Source: Atrina japonica (taxonomy: Eukaryota; Mollusca; Bivalvia; Pterioida; Pinnidae). Taken from it: 64,000 nucleotides of DNA. A program made the position numbers and the translations under genes. The notes under the pieces are model-generated. The model was not told where the DNA came from. It did not search any database and worked only from the letters and a program-made list of their open reading frames with translations. Shown one piece after another: positions 11,516-22,733 of this stretch. Positions within the stretch are counted from its first letter, which is position 1, and each line of letters starts with the position of its first letter. The stretch is taken from NCBI GenBank assembly GCA_030159075.1, contig BROG01000476.1:434001-498000 (forward strand), given 5' to 3'.

Positions 11516-11529
11516 CAATGTATATAGGT

Positions 11530-13030
11530 AGTATACTCTTATATATTTTTTTTTCGTTTGTCTGTAGTGATGAAAGGTTTAAACTCCTAATAACGGTATC
11601 TCATATCATTTGCTAACCTCTTAATGGCATTCTATGGCGAAAATTACGTGTAATTACAACAGTAAATTTTATCGGGTACATTAAAAAGGAAGAAGGAATC
11701 TCTTCATCAAATTATCCAATGCATTACCATTTCTAACACAGGAAACGTTCTTCAGACGTACGAAGTGTTTGATAGAGATGTAAATACGGTATACAAAAAA
11801 TAGATTCCGATATCCGTTTCCATCTCCCATTCACAAGTTAATATTATTTCTTAAAAAAGAAATATTCTCAGGTTGTTGCTCTCTGAAACAGAATTTTACA
11901 TGATCCAGTTACTTGCTAAATACATGATAATTTGACATCAGTTAAGAAAAAAACAACAACACCCCAAACGTTCCAAAATCAACAAAAAGATGTGTAAATT
12001 TTACTTACGTCCGACACAATTCTACAAGAAGCATCTCATGCATACAATGAAGTACTGAAATGTCTGTACATATGATCCCTGACTCTGATTTATCCGGATC
12101 AAAAGTTAACCAAATCCCCTGTAAAGTAATAAAGAATTGTAAGAAATAATTATGAGAATCTTTGCCAAGTATATGCTCAACACAGGCCCGTAACTCATCA
12201 ACTAGGTAATGCAAATTACAGTATTCATATTGTAAAAACTTTCACTTGAAGCCTCTTATAATTAGATTGCTCCATACCAATATGTTTTCCATTAAACTAT
12301 TATATATCATCTAAAGGATGAATCCGATGTTGTGTTTTGTTTAAATCTTTATTCCAGCGTTCTACATGGAAGTAATTGAGTCTGATCAACATGGTAAAAA
12401 GTTAATTAAATTGATAGTGAAAGCAAATTTACCAAAGAGACATATGTAGCGATGGGTTTAATTAATGAATCTGTTAAGTTTATCAGAGGAACATGTAAAC
12501 TGTCTACTACTAGTATATCTATCCGTCAAGAAAACACATTTTGTATGTAACTAGAGCATAGCATTGCTAGTATTGGAAAATTGACATTTTCAACAACTAC
12601 CATATCAATTATGTGTTTTCGTAATTTCTTAATATTGCTTATTTCTCGGATAAGTTCAATCAACAATAACCGCTTATTTGTACATCTCTATATCATTATC
12701 ATATGAAATATGTATATTCTTCTATGTGAAGGCGCAAATATTTCTAAGAATACAACAGCGCTCAATTTTAAATACACTAAAATGAGAATTCTTGTTCAGA
12801 ATCAACATTTCGGAAAGTCGCCCGTTATCTGAAACACGGCAGGGTTAATTTTTGTAAGCGAAATTCCATTTGTTTTATATAAGTTATAACATATATCTAT
12901 AATCTTCATTACACAACAAGTACTTAGATAGTAATCTGTTTTACACTAATGAAGAAAATTCATCTGAACGTCACAGTCAACGTGTCTTGAAAGAAGCCGT
13001 AATTCTTATAACATTTTTGGATAAGATATT
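11530..13030. other. Non-coding stretch
   Basis: AT-rich, no long frame with family resemblance and no clear repeat structure recognised. Confidence 0.45.
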
Positions 13031-13036
13031 GTATTA

Positions 13037-13265
13037 CATAGGCGTCGGAAGCAAATTAAAAGTGGGGGGGCTAAACCAACTTAAAACACACACACGCCAG
13101 AAGTGGGGGGGCTAAACCAACTTAAAACACACACACACGCCAGAAACGTCTTGGGGGCTAAGCCCCAATTTTCAACACCTATGCCTATCTTTGCAAAAAA
13201 AAGTGGGGGGGGGGGGGGCTAAGCCCCCCCCCCCCCCCCTAGTCCCCCCGGATCCGACGCCTATG
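13037..13265. mobile_element. G/C-run MITE with 13-bp perfect terminal inverted repeats
   Basis: Begins CATAGGCGTCGGA and ends TCCGACGCCTATG, a perfect 13-bp inverted repeat, flanked by TATTA on both sides as a likely target duplication. The inside has an internal duplication of 'agtgggggggctaaaccaac' with a (CA)n tract, then 'gggggctaagcccc' hairpins built from long G and C runs. An inverted relative is at 20447-20631. Confidence 0.8.
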
Positions 13266-13371
13266 TATTATGAAAATGTCGTAATACAAGATTTATTGCT
13301 TGTAGTCTTACAGGGGTTGTATAGTCAGAACAGAAAAAATTCACTTATGACAGTTTTAGGTCAAACTTCTT

Positions 13372-13900
13372 CAAATGTAAGAATGTCCTCACGTCTGAAA
13401 ATATTCTCATCCCCAGCTTACCATAAAATGTGATTGGCTAAGCTACCCAAGGTAAGAAGATTTTTATCCTTGATTAATCCTTGAATATGGTTGTCTGAGC
13501 TACCCAAGAATCCTCGGTTTACCCTGAAATATGATTGACTGAGCTACCCAATGTAAGAATATTATCACCCTTAGCTTACCTTGAAATGATTGATTGAACT
13601 ACCCAAGGTATGAATCGTTTATCCTTGACTGATCCTTGAATATGGTTGAGCTACCCAAAGGTAAGAATACCCTCATCTAAGCTTAGCAGCTTACCTGTAA
13701 TATAATTGGTCGAGCTACCCGATGTAAGAATATTCTAATCATTAGCTTACCTGAAATCTGACTTACTTGGCTACCCAAGGTAATAATATTGTCATCTTAA
13801 GCTTACTTGAAATATAATTGGCTGATCTACACAAGGTATAAATATTTTTTATCCTCAGCTCGCCCTGAAATCTGACTGACATAACTAACCAAGTCCCGGC
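13372..13900. repeat. Diverged ~60-bp tandem repeat, about eight copies
   Basis: The phrase 'gagctacccaaggtaagaat' followed by 'tcatccttagcttacc(c)tgaaatatgattgg' recurs with heavy divergence and variable spacing across 520 bp. No coding potential. Confidence 0.7.
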
Positions 13901-15430
13901 GAGCTAAAATACTCATATTTCCATATTTTCTGCATGGCTTTTATATAATCTATATAAGGAACTCACAAAGCGACGTAAAGTGTTTAGCCAGTTTATATTT
14001 CCGTAAGTCTTCCTAGGGTAAGCGTGTTAAAACAGTAGATACTGACCACCACAATATAAATTTAAAAAATGTTAAGCTTGCCGTAAAACACCATTCAAAC
14101 AAACAAACACTCACTTTTAAGGCAATGTACAATGAATGTTTCAAGTAAATGAAGCGTTTTATAGATAGATAGATAACTTTATTCAGAAACTAGGTTACAG
14201 TCATGTTTTCTGATCCACGTGCTTTCTCAATCACCTTGACAGATTACATTTCATATTTGGCGGTCACTGGTTGATACATCTAGCGCCGATCTAAAATTTC
14301 ACTTGACCCAACACTGACCCCTGATTTTAGCCAATGAAAAGACTCGTGGCATAGCCTGCACGTCGCCATTATTCTGTGTTTACATATTTTCCCCTCTGTT
14401 ATGTGGTCGATACGCGATCGATTGTTAGACGCGTTCTATTTGGCTCATGAAACGGTACTCGCAACCAATAGAAATCGACGCCCAGAAGTCACAATATATA
14501 GGCCAAATCTGTCAAGATGTGCGAGTAACGGAGTGGATCGGAATACCTTGACTTGGGAAGATGGGTTGCAGCGTAATCCGATACAACATGACAATGTTGA
14601 AGTTTTTTATAAAATATATATTTCGCTACTGTTGTACAACTATAGATCCAATAATATAAGATATTCCAAGGATAGAAAAATATATCGAACAGAATTTGAT
14701 GAAAATCTGAGAAAGAACATTTTTGAAGGTACTCTTTGGTTTTTTTAAGACGTTGGGTCAAATTTTTGTTAAAAAAACTGTACGGTACGTTGATACAGTA
14801 AATGCTGTTACTGGATGTTTTTGGAATCTGAACCGGGCAACAAAATACGGTTATCGGTGAAGTTCAAACTCATTAAAGGTTTTTTCAATGCTTGGCAAGA
14901 TAAAAAAAACGCGGTATTTAGAATTTACAAGTTAGCAGAAAATTTATCAATGAGCCGCATAGAGCTTGTACATAGTGGATGAATATGTTTCATTGATTGC
15001 AGGATGCAAAAGATACATAGCCAACTATCAATTTCAACCCGAACTTAAAAGAAAAGGGGAAATAACTCTTACAGGCAATACATTTACTTTTCAACGTTTT
15101 CCTAGATTTCAAACTTGCATTCTTTTATTTGATTTTCACCCAATGATGGTAAGCCAATGAAGAAACATCAAACCAAATTCTAGAAAACTTAATGGTCAAA
15201 TGAAAGGTAACAGATTACCACTAATGTTCTTCAGTATACACCCAAATTGATGGAATCATGGTGTGTGGGTTCTCGGAATTGAACTCAACGTGTATCTTCT
15301 ATACAATCTACAGTCACAAGGATATTTCAGTACACCAATCATAAATTATAACAGTTTTTCAATACTTACTATTAATTAGTTAGTGGCATACTGAAAACTG
15401 CTACATATCGATGTTATACAAACAATATTA
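13900..15430. other. Mostly unannotatable; contains a CG-richer patch
   Basis: A 115-codon frame at 14401-14748 starts inside a patch with many CpGs (gatacgcgatcgatt), but the second half is AT-rich noise and I recognise no domain. A short GATA tract is at 14164-14175. The rest shows no gene. Confidence 0.35.
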
Positions 15431-15431
15431 G

Positions 15432-15495
15432 TGGGTCTCCGTTGTCGAGTGATTAGAGCATCGCGATTTGAACCATGAAGTCTCTCGCTTATGGA
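15432..15495 (+). mobile_element. SINE family A, 5' head fragment
   Basis: Tandem of A-box-like 'gagtgattagagcatcgcga' and 'ccatgaagtctctcgct' matches the head of the copy at 16005. The sequence diverges soon after, so it is 5' only. Confidence 0.5.
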
Positions 15496-15629
15496 ATATA
15501 GGATATGAAACTAGGTATATTGCATCTTTCACGGACAAACTTGGGTTTCCGATGGCATCACCTTTTTAACATGCCGTTGGCAAACAGTGGGTACATGGTG
15601 TGCTTTCCAGCTAGCAGATTGCTGAATCG

Positions 15630-15695
15630 GTGTGTGTGCGTGCGTGTGTGTATGTGTGTGTGCGTGCGTGTGTATGCGTGCGTGCTTGTGTGTTA
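15630..15695. repeat. (TG)n-rich imperfect microsatellite
   Basis: Imperfect TG/CG dinucleotide tract. Confidence 0.85.
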
Positions 15696-16002
15696 TTATC
15701 CTTGAGAATAATTCGAATGTTTTACCAATATCTATCTGAGTGTTATACAGTATTTGAATGTTTGATACCAAAAACGAATTTTCTACTTCTCATATTACCC
15801 TACTTTTAAACATATATAATCTGCAAATGCATACATCGTGTATATTTTCAAGAGACGTAATTCAAAATGGATTTCCATAATATATAGAGGCTTTTCACCA
15901 TAAAGTTGTGAATGGGAGGCTATATTATACCTGAAGTTGATTTCACAACAATCGATTAAAATAACTGTACCCTCTTCAAGACTTTCAGGTTCAGGAATTC
16001 GG

Positions 16003-16215
16003 GGCCTCCGTGGTTAGAGCATTAAATCATGAGGTCTCTCACTTTCTGTCAGCGCAGGTTCAAGTCCGGCTGGAACCTTAGCTGATTTTCGTGAGAAAGT
16101 TTGCCAGTTTACCTTCGGAAGGCTGGTTTCTCTCCCCGGGTCCTTTGTAACCTGGTTCTCTCTTTCACCATATAAAACTGGCTGCCATCATATAACTGAA
16201 AAAATTCAAAATTCA
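16003..16215 (+). mobile_element. tRNA-derived SINE, family A (best full copy)
   Basis: Head 'ctccgtggttagagcatta' (A box), B box GGTTCAAGTCC, then the shared body (ttcgtgagaaagtttgccag, 'ctctccccgggtcc', 'ccatcatataactga'). It abuts a Penelope-like RT fragment on its right. Confidence 0.75.
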
Positions 16216-16218
16216 AAT

Positions 16219-16401
16219 TCAGTAAATCATAATAAATGTCAAATCAAAGACCACCGCTAGCTTTTTCTTCTTTTGATACAGAAGCTTTTGAATGAAGTCT
16301 GCTTCGTACGAATAAAGGAACGGGTCAGCCAGTAAAGGGGCACAATTGATTCCCATTGAAATGCCAACATTTTGTTGAACGACCTGGTCTCCAAACATCA
16401 C
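16219..16401 (-). pseudogene. Penelope-like element reverse transcriptase fragment
   Basis: Sixty codons on the minus strand read GDQVVQQNVGISMGINCAPL then LADPFLYSYEADFIQ. The GxxMGxxxAP block is the conserved RT motif preceding the catalytic YxDD in Penelope-like elements, and this wording is specific to that group. The YIDD motif itself has been lost (the frame decays to FIMIY). The fragment is cut off by a SINE on one side and (TA)n on the other. Confidence 0.75.
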
Positions 16402-16404
16402 AAA

Positions 16405-16405
16405 T

Positions 16406-16471
<66 letters not shown>

Positions 16472-16476
16472 ATATA
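16405..16476. repeat. (TA)n microsatellite
   Basis: Nearly pure TA tract immediately left of a short MITE. Confidence 0.95.
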
Positions 16477-16578
16477 CAGTAAAACCTGTTGAAGTATGCA
16501 GTCAAGGGACTTTTCAAAACTGGCCTTTATAGACAGGTAATCCTTATATAGAGGTGGCCGCTATAGCAGGTTTTACTG
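16477..16578. mobile_element. 102-bp mariner-type MITE inside (TA)n
   Basis: Starts CAGTAAAACCTG and ends CAGGTTTTACTG, flanked by TA. The interior 'ggcctttatagacaggtaat' and 'ttatatagaggtggccgcta' are complementary in part, so the whole is a near-hairpin. TA target sites and CAGT ends fit Tc1/mariner-derived MITEs. Confidence 0.75.
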
Positions 16579-16583
16579 TATAT

Positions 16584-16641
<58 letters not shown>

Positions 16642-16657
16642 TGTTAGAAATGCCAGC

Positions 16658-16736
<79 letters not shown>
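16579..16736. repeat. (TA)n microsatellite in two blocks
   Basis: Two long TA tracts separated by a unique segment at about 16639-16659. Confidence 0.95.
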
Positions 16737-16740
<4 letters not shown>

Positions 16741-19430
16741 TTCATTGGATCACGGTGGATTTTATATCATTGAGATATACAAGGAGATGGATAAGTTAAC
16801 ATGGTTCCTCAGTGTGATGTGATTACTGAAGTTTTTACTCCTCCGACACATCTTATCTCACTTACTGAACTTCGTGTATGAAAGAAACGCATGTGGCCCC
16901 ATTTTCTAAAACACTGGCATGAAAAAGCTTCTGAACTTGTTTGTGTAACAGTCATATGTGATGTTGCCATTTGGACTTCTTATACGACAAAGTTGGTGTG
17001 ACGAACTTTGTTCTCTCTTCACATTTGGAACTTCCGGTCTGACAGCTGGGCGCATTACTCGCCGCACACGGTCTCTCACTTTATATTGTATATAACGACA
17101 GGGCTTATTCGCCAAAGCTGACCCAATCCTCTGAATTTCTAGTATAAATGACACGGTTGAATCTGTTACCGTTTTTGTATTTTTCAGTTTGTATTCTAAG
17201 AATGAGTTAACTTGTTAATGATTTCCATTTTTGTACATCCATATTTAAACTTAAAACTGAAGCTTAATATCATGTCACTACACATATCTTTTGTCTTAAT
17301 TTTCACTTTGAGCAGATGTGCCTCTGCTTTGCGTTGGGTCCGATATGTTCTGATTTTCGCATTTACTCACCTATAAGTAAATTCAATAATGAAAACGTTA
17401 ACATAACACATAGTTATTATTACTTAAGTTCCGAGTTCGCCGGAAACCAGTGACACTTTGGTCTCATATACATGTAATTGGTATTCCTCACAGACCAGTA
17501 GTTCTGCCATAACATACTACCAACTAATTAATATAAATTTATAGACAGATTCCAAAAATACACAGACGGCAACTATATTGAGGAAAAAATATTCGCGTAA
17601 ACTTTTGTAATAGGGTTCGCTGACCGATCGATCAGAAGCACATGCAACCATCCAATCACATCAATATAATGCATAAAGTTATTCAAAATATCAAGGTGGA
17701 AAACGCGCGCGCTAGAAACAAACACTCATTGTAAACAACAAAGGTTTATTTGGGGGGTTGATCTTTGTTTTGATTGGTTTCAGCTTTGTTTTTGACTGAA
17801 AATTTCACTCTGCACTGTACGTCTGTAGGCTAAAGCAAAAATATAAGGAGTTGGTAAACGTTCAATCCTCTAGGTCTACATGTGATCGTGATAAGTAAAT
17901 CCAGCCCCCCCCCCCCCCGATTTTTTGGTCCCCCAATTTTTTTCTTCAAAATTTGAGTGACATAATTTACTGGCTGAAGATACATTTATACTTAATCCAT
18001 TGAAATAATATGGATCTTCATTGAGGAAATGCATGATAATTAGCATTATTTGGCATTTTCGGAATAAATATCCATCAACATTTGCTTGGATTGTGTAAAA
18101 CTTACGCCATGGATTAGAAGAATATTTACGGCCCCTTTGGGTAAGATAAACAAATTTCAACCTGAAGGGCGAAATTCTTAAATTCTGCCACTGACTAGAC
18201 GTTGAAAATCTTGTCCCTTCGCTTGAAAGGAGTAATAATTTTTCTTCCATTTTAATTATACATTTGTGTATTCCCATCTATATCTTAACATATGATTACC
18301 GAAATAATTTGTGTCCCTGTTAACTGCCGGTTTAGCGTGTGCAACTTGTCACCAGCCTGCGATCTGGACAGAGAAATTCCGACCAAGCAAATTTAATTAA
18401 ATATGACATTTTCAGACAATCCAAGGTTTGGGATGTGCAGGTCTGGTGACAATTTTAAATACGCAACGAAAGAATATATTATTATATGAACTAAAAATAA
18501 ACATGCATTTAGATAAAAATTAGTTTGGAGTAGTTGAGTAATGTTATTCCATATGACGTAACCAGACAATGATTCCTCAATCCCAGATGGGGATTGAACG
18601 GTGTTAACTTCGATATTTATTCAAAGAGAGATAACTCTATATGAACCTTCGCATAACTCGCTATATATACAGTTGTGATATGAACTCTCTACTGACCTCC
18701 AGATATAATATACATTGATATGCTATCTATACTAATTTCACTACTTATTCAGTACAACAATAATTGGTATAATTTTCTTAAACAAAACACAACGGTATGG
18801 TAGTAACTAGATATATCTATTGTTCTCGAAAATTCAAAACGAGAATGACTCAATGAGTCATGCGAAGCGATAATAAAGCAGTTCGCCTTTGTAACATTCC
18901 GTGCGACTTCATACATACAAAATAGTAAGTACAAAATGAACAAAATAAGAATAACATACTTAAAATGCACCTACTGTCATAGCCTAAGAGGAAAACAATA
19001 AATCTCCTTTCCGCCACTAATTTAAATTTTGTGATGTCAGATACGAACAGGTGATGCGCAGTACACTGTATTAAACATCCTGAAACACGACCTCTGAACC
19101 TTATTCAAACATCGTGTTTATTGTTGATGTGCATTGTTCTCCTCAAACTCGGTTTTAACATTATTTAGTTTAGTACGACACAATCTAATTTTACATCATA
19201 CTGGTTGGTTTCGGCTGTTTGATCGAGGGATTAATCTATACATGTATATGTATTACAACTACATTATTTTGGATGTTACTTCTGATTGCACCTGAGCTAC
19301 CATGGAAACCGTTTTACCGGAAATATGCCGTACTTTCAAACAGTTTTAGATCTGTAGGAAGTCGGCGTACTGTAAATAGCATCACTACAATTTATTGTCT
19401 TATACTGACACACACCATAGGCGGATGCAG
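16737..19430. other. Non-coding stretch with scattered repeat fragments
   Basis: Contains a C run at 17905-17918 in 'ccagccccc...gattttttggtccccc', and a likely MITE near 18300-18470 whose ends both read 'ttgtcaccag(c/a)cctgc' in opposite orientation. An 82-codon minus frame at 16906-17154 has no family resemblance I can name. Confidence 0.4.
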
Positions 19431-19879
19431 GATTTTAGGTTAGAGGAGGGCGTGCTTTTGATCTTCATAGTGCCATAGGATGCGGATCGAGAATTTTTGT
19501 CACGGGTGGGGGTGAGGCCTTATTGAACATGTTTTGTTTATAAATTGTTGGATAAATTGTGAAGCAATAATTCATTTGAGACTTTAGGGAAACATAGTTA
19601 TTAAAAAAAATATGAATTTGGAGCAATAATATAGGGAAACATAGTTATTTAAAAAATATGAATTTGGAAGCTTTCCAGACACGATCTAACTGGAAGTTTC
19701 CATGCTTTGAGGGTCGAAAAGGCATTGATAGAATATCGTCGCCGAGTAGTGCGAGGCCCAAAAATTTCTGGAAATTTGTTATCAATTTTCCGGCTTTTTA
19801 CTTAAAAATAAAATGTTTTACATCTATTTTTTCGCTACGTTTCTGCCTGAATCCTTTCCTGGTCACTACACATGTGTCT

Positions 19880-19945
19880 TCCTGATTGTCCCACTTTTGG
19901 TATATACAAGAAAAAAAGGTAAAACAAAATGTGGGACAATCAGGA
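19880..19945. mobile_element. Short inverted-repeat element, left member of a pair
   Basis: Opens with tcctgattgtcccactttt and closes with gtgggacaatcagga. Further partial 'gggacaatcaggac' and 'gggacaatctggac' copies follow to about 20005. The same inverted repeat forms the element at 21523-21655. Confidence 0.65.
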
Positions 19946-20161
19946 CAATTGAGACAAATTTTTAGGGACAATCAGGACTTTCAATTATGGGACAATCTGG
20001 ACATGTGTTGATTGTAAAAGAAAGATTTTCACCCGTATAAACAAATTACAAGTCATTATTAAAGTATGATGTTTTGATAAGAAAATGTCAGGAAATTGAA
20101 AATATGAAAACAGAACATTATAATTTTAAGTTATTTTATTTTTTTACTTTATATAACACAT

Positions 20162-20194
<33 letters not shown>

Positions 20195-20250
20195 CAATGT
20201 ATATATTACAAATATTAATTAAAATTTATACAACATACATAAACAAAATT

Positions 20251-20649
20251 AAACATCTCAAAATTAACATATATAATCACACACAGTTCTTCATGACTTA
20301 AATATAAAGCACTGATTTTAACACAAAACTGAACATCTCAAGATATATAAATACACACAGTTCTTCATCACTTAAATATATACATGTAGCACTACTAACA
20401 CATAACTGAACATCTCAAGATTAACATTTATAAACACACACAGTTCAAAGGCGTCGGAACCGGGGGGGGGGGGGGGGGCTAGGGGGGGGGCTTAGCCCCC
20501 CTTTTTTGCAAAGATAGACATAGGTGTTAAAAATTGGGGCTTAGCCCCCAGACGTTTCTGGCGTTTGTATGTGTTTTAAGTTGGTTTAGCCCGCCCCCCC
20601 CCCCACTTTCAATTTGCTTCCGACGCTGATGCAGTTCTTCATCATTTTA

Positions 20650-20656
<7 letters not shown>
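20251..20656. repeat. ~78-bp tandem repeat, three copies, third interrupted by a MITE
   Basis: Units start with 'gaacatctcaa(g/a)at' near 20251, 20331 and 20408 and end in 'cacacagttcttcat(g/c)acttaaata'. In the third unit 'cacacagttc' is followed by the MITE at 20447-20631 and the unit resumes 'cagttcttcatca'. Confidence 0.8.
20447..20631. mobile_element. G/C-run MITE, inverted copy, with CAGTTC target duplication
   Basis: Begins aaaggcgtcggaa and ends ttccgacgctgatg, containing the same blocks as 13037-13265 in opposite orientation ('gcaaagatagacataggtgt', 'gggcttagcccc', 'acgtttctggcg'). CAGTTC is present at both junctions (20441-20446 and 20632-20637). Because it interrupts a tandem unit whose intact copies are next door, the insertion is unambiguous. 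Confidence 0.85.

Positions 20657-20738
<82 letters not shown>
20652..20738. repeat. (TA)n microsatellite
   Basis: About 43 TA units. Confidence 0.95.
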
Positions 20739-20740
<2 letters not shown>

Positions 20741-20742
<2 letters not shown>

Positions 20743-20931
20743 CAGCATTTTAGTTACTTCTATTTTGGTTGGGTCCGGTTGGTGATTGTGGATTAAGTTG
20801 ATCTCCACAGGTATATTGTCGAGAGTGCGAAGTGTTGCAGGACAGTTTCTATCTGCACATCTCCTCTTTTTTTCTAACTTTGGGAGTTTAGAGATGAGCT
20901 CATGTGTATACATAATTGCTACATTAATCAA
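20741..20931 (-). pseudogene. FLYWCH-type zinc-finger fragment, transposase-like
   Basis: The minus frame reads RRCADRNCPATLRTLDN, then HNHQPD. The spacing C-x4-C ... H-x-H with CPAT and HNHQP matches the FLYWCH zinc finger, which in molluscs and insects commonly forms the N-terminus of MULE-type transposases. Only the second half of the finger is present and it runs straight into (TA)n, so this is debris rather than a gene. It could alternatively be a relic of a host FLYWCH gene. Confidence 0.55.
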
Positions 20932-21522
20932 GAATCATTTTTTCCATAAGGTGAACATATATCAGCTGAAAGATATCTTTTCAAAATAAACATAATTACA
21001 AGATGGACCAATCAATGAATCTTTTACAAAAATAAAAAAATGAGATCAATAAATGTTTTCTACAGCATAATTGAAAATAGCATGAAAAAATAAATAAATA
21101 AACAAAATTATGAATATTTTTAAAATTCATTTCAATATACGGTTACTATTATTTTCATTAAAATGACTTATTTTTAACCTTTATCATTATAATATTCGAC
21201 TCAGAGAACATTTACTTATTATCTTTTTCATACGGTATTTTTGAGTGATATTTTTAGAGAAAAAAGTATTAAATATATTAGAAAATAATTCATGTATTTT
21301 ATTAAAACTGATTTTTTACAAAATTCTTTTAATTTTATTTTCTAAATTTTTAGCTGGCGCAAAATTGTCCATTATAACTTTTTTTTTTTATTCATAGAAA
21401 AATATTTTTTATCTGACACAATTTAAATTTTTGATTAGTATTTAAATATATTTCTTGTATTTTAGTCTGCATATTGGGATCCTATTTACTTAAACAAACA
21501 AGCAAACCAATTATTTTGATAT

Positions 21523-21655
21523 GTCCTGATTGTCCCACTTTTTGAAATACAGTTGTTTTAACAATAGAAGTTAACTCTGAATCTTGTGGGACAATCTGTA
21601 CAAGGTATGTGGGACAATCAGGACAACTGAATTTCAAAAAGTGGGACAATCAGGA
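21523..21655. mobile_element. 133-bp foldback element
   Basis: Opens tcctgattgtcccacttttt, then gaaatacagttg, and closes with caactgaatttc, then aaaaagtgggacaatcagga: an inverted repeat with arms of roughly 33 bp. Its outer 19 bp also form a perfect inverted repeat with 19880-19898. Confidence 0.75.
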
Positions 21656-21747
21656 CTAAACCACTACACATAATACTAAGTGTTGGCTCCTAATGCATTT
21701 AAAATGCCCCCAGACGGAAAATACGCCTGGATTCCGCTAATAAATCT

Positions 21748-22106
21748 CGTAATAACAACTTTTTATCTCGTAATAACGGCTTTTTATCTCGTAATTACGG
21801 CTTTTTAAAATCTCGTAATAAAGACTTTTTTGAAAACTCGTAATAACAATTTTTTGAAATCACGTAATAACGACGTTTTATCTCCGCAATAACGACTTTT
21901 TTATCTCGTTATTACGACTCTTTAAAATTCGTAATAACGACTTTTATCTCGCAATAACGACTTTTTTATCTCGTAATTACGACTTTTTAAAATCTCGTAA
22001 TAACGACTTTATTGAAATCTCGTTATAACGACTTTTATCTCGTAATAACGATTTTTTATTCCGTTTTAATGAGTTTTAAAAAATCTCGTTATAACGACTT
22101 TTTTAT
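21748..22106. repeat. Degenerate tandem repeat 'tctcgtaataacgacttttt'
   Basis: About 15 imperfect units of 20-27 bp, alternating 'ctcgtaataacgac' with 'ttttta(aaa)t'. Unit length and a few bases vary. No coding sense. Confidence 0.85.
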
Positions 22107-22733
22107 ATATATATATATAAAAAAACCTTAGTTGACCTCAATAGGCTTTCGTATTTTTCTGGATTCAGTCTAGAAAACGTTTTGATTTTAAAATCTCCGA
22201 GAGACTATTTTCTGGCATTATATAGGTCCTATAGGCTACCGTTGGAATAATTTTGCAGAGATACTATTTACAAATTATTGTTACAGGTGTCTTATATCCT
22301 AGTCACACTAGGCGCAGAATTAGCCGGAATGTTGTCGATCGGAATGAAAATTCGTGGTACATTCCTGGATATTAGAAGTGCATTCTAAATATTCTTTCTG
22401 CTTTCGAATATTCTGGCCCATTCTTGTGGCCAGTCCGAATACTTTGCTCATACTCAAAATTTTCGAGGAGCATGCGTAGTGGAGAAATATCGAACAACAT
22501 TTGAAGTGTATTCCAACTGCATCCAGGCTACATACTAAATAGTCTTACAGCATTCTGGCATCATTCGAAACATTTTGGTGGCATTTGAAGGAGAACCCAA
22601 CAATCTACAACACCACATATGTATGGGTTTTAGATATAATTGTATAAAAAGAGAATATAAAGGCCGGAAAATTATTTTTTTTAGAAAATAGTAAGTAATG
22701 AGGAAAATGATGTTGGGTCATAAACTTATGGTA

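Noticed and set aside
14401..14748. 115-codon plus frame
   Set aside because: The first half sits in a CpG-richer patch, but the second half is AT-rich noise and no motif is recognisable; kept only as a note in the stretch description.
16906..17154. 82-codon minus frame with an Arg-rich middle
   Set aside because: It has a hint of retroelement-like composition but no diagnostic motif, so no claim is made.
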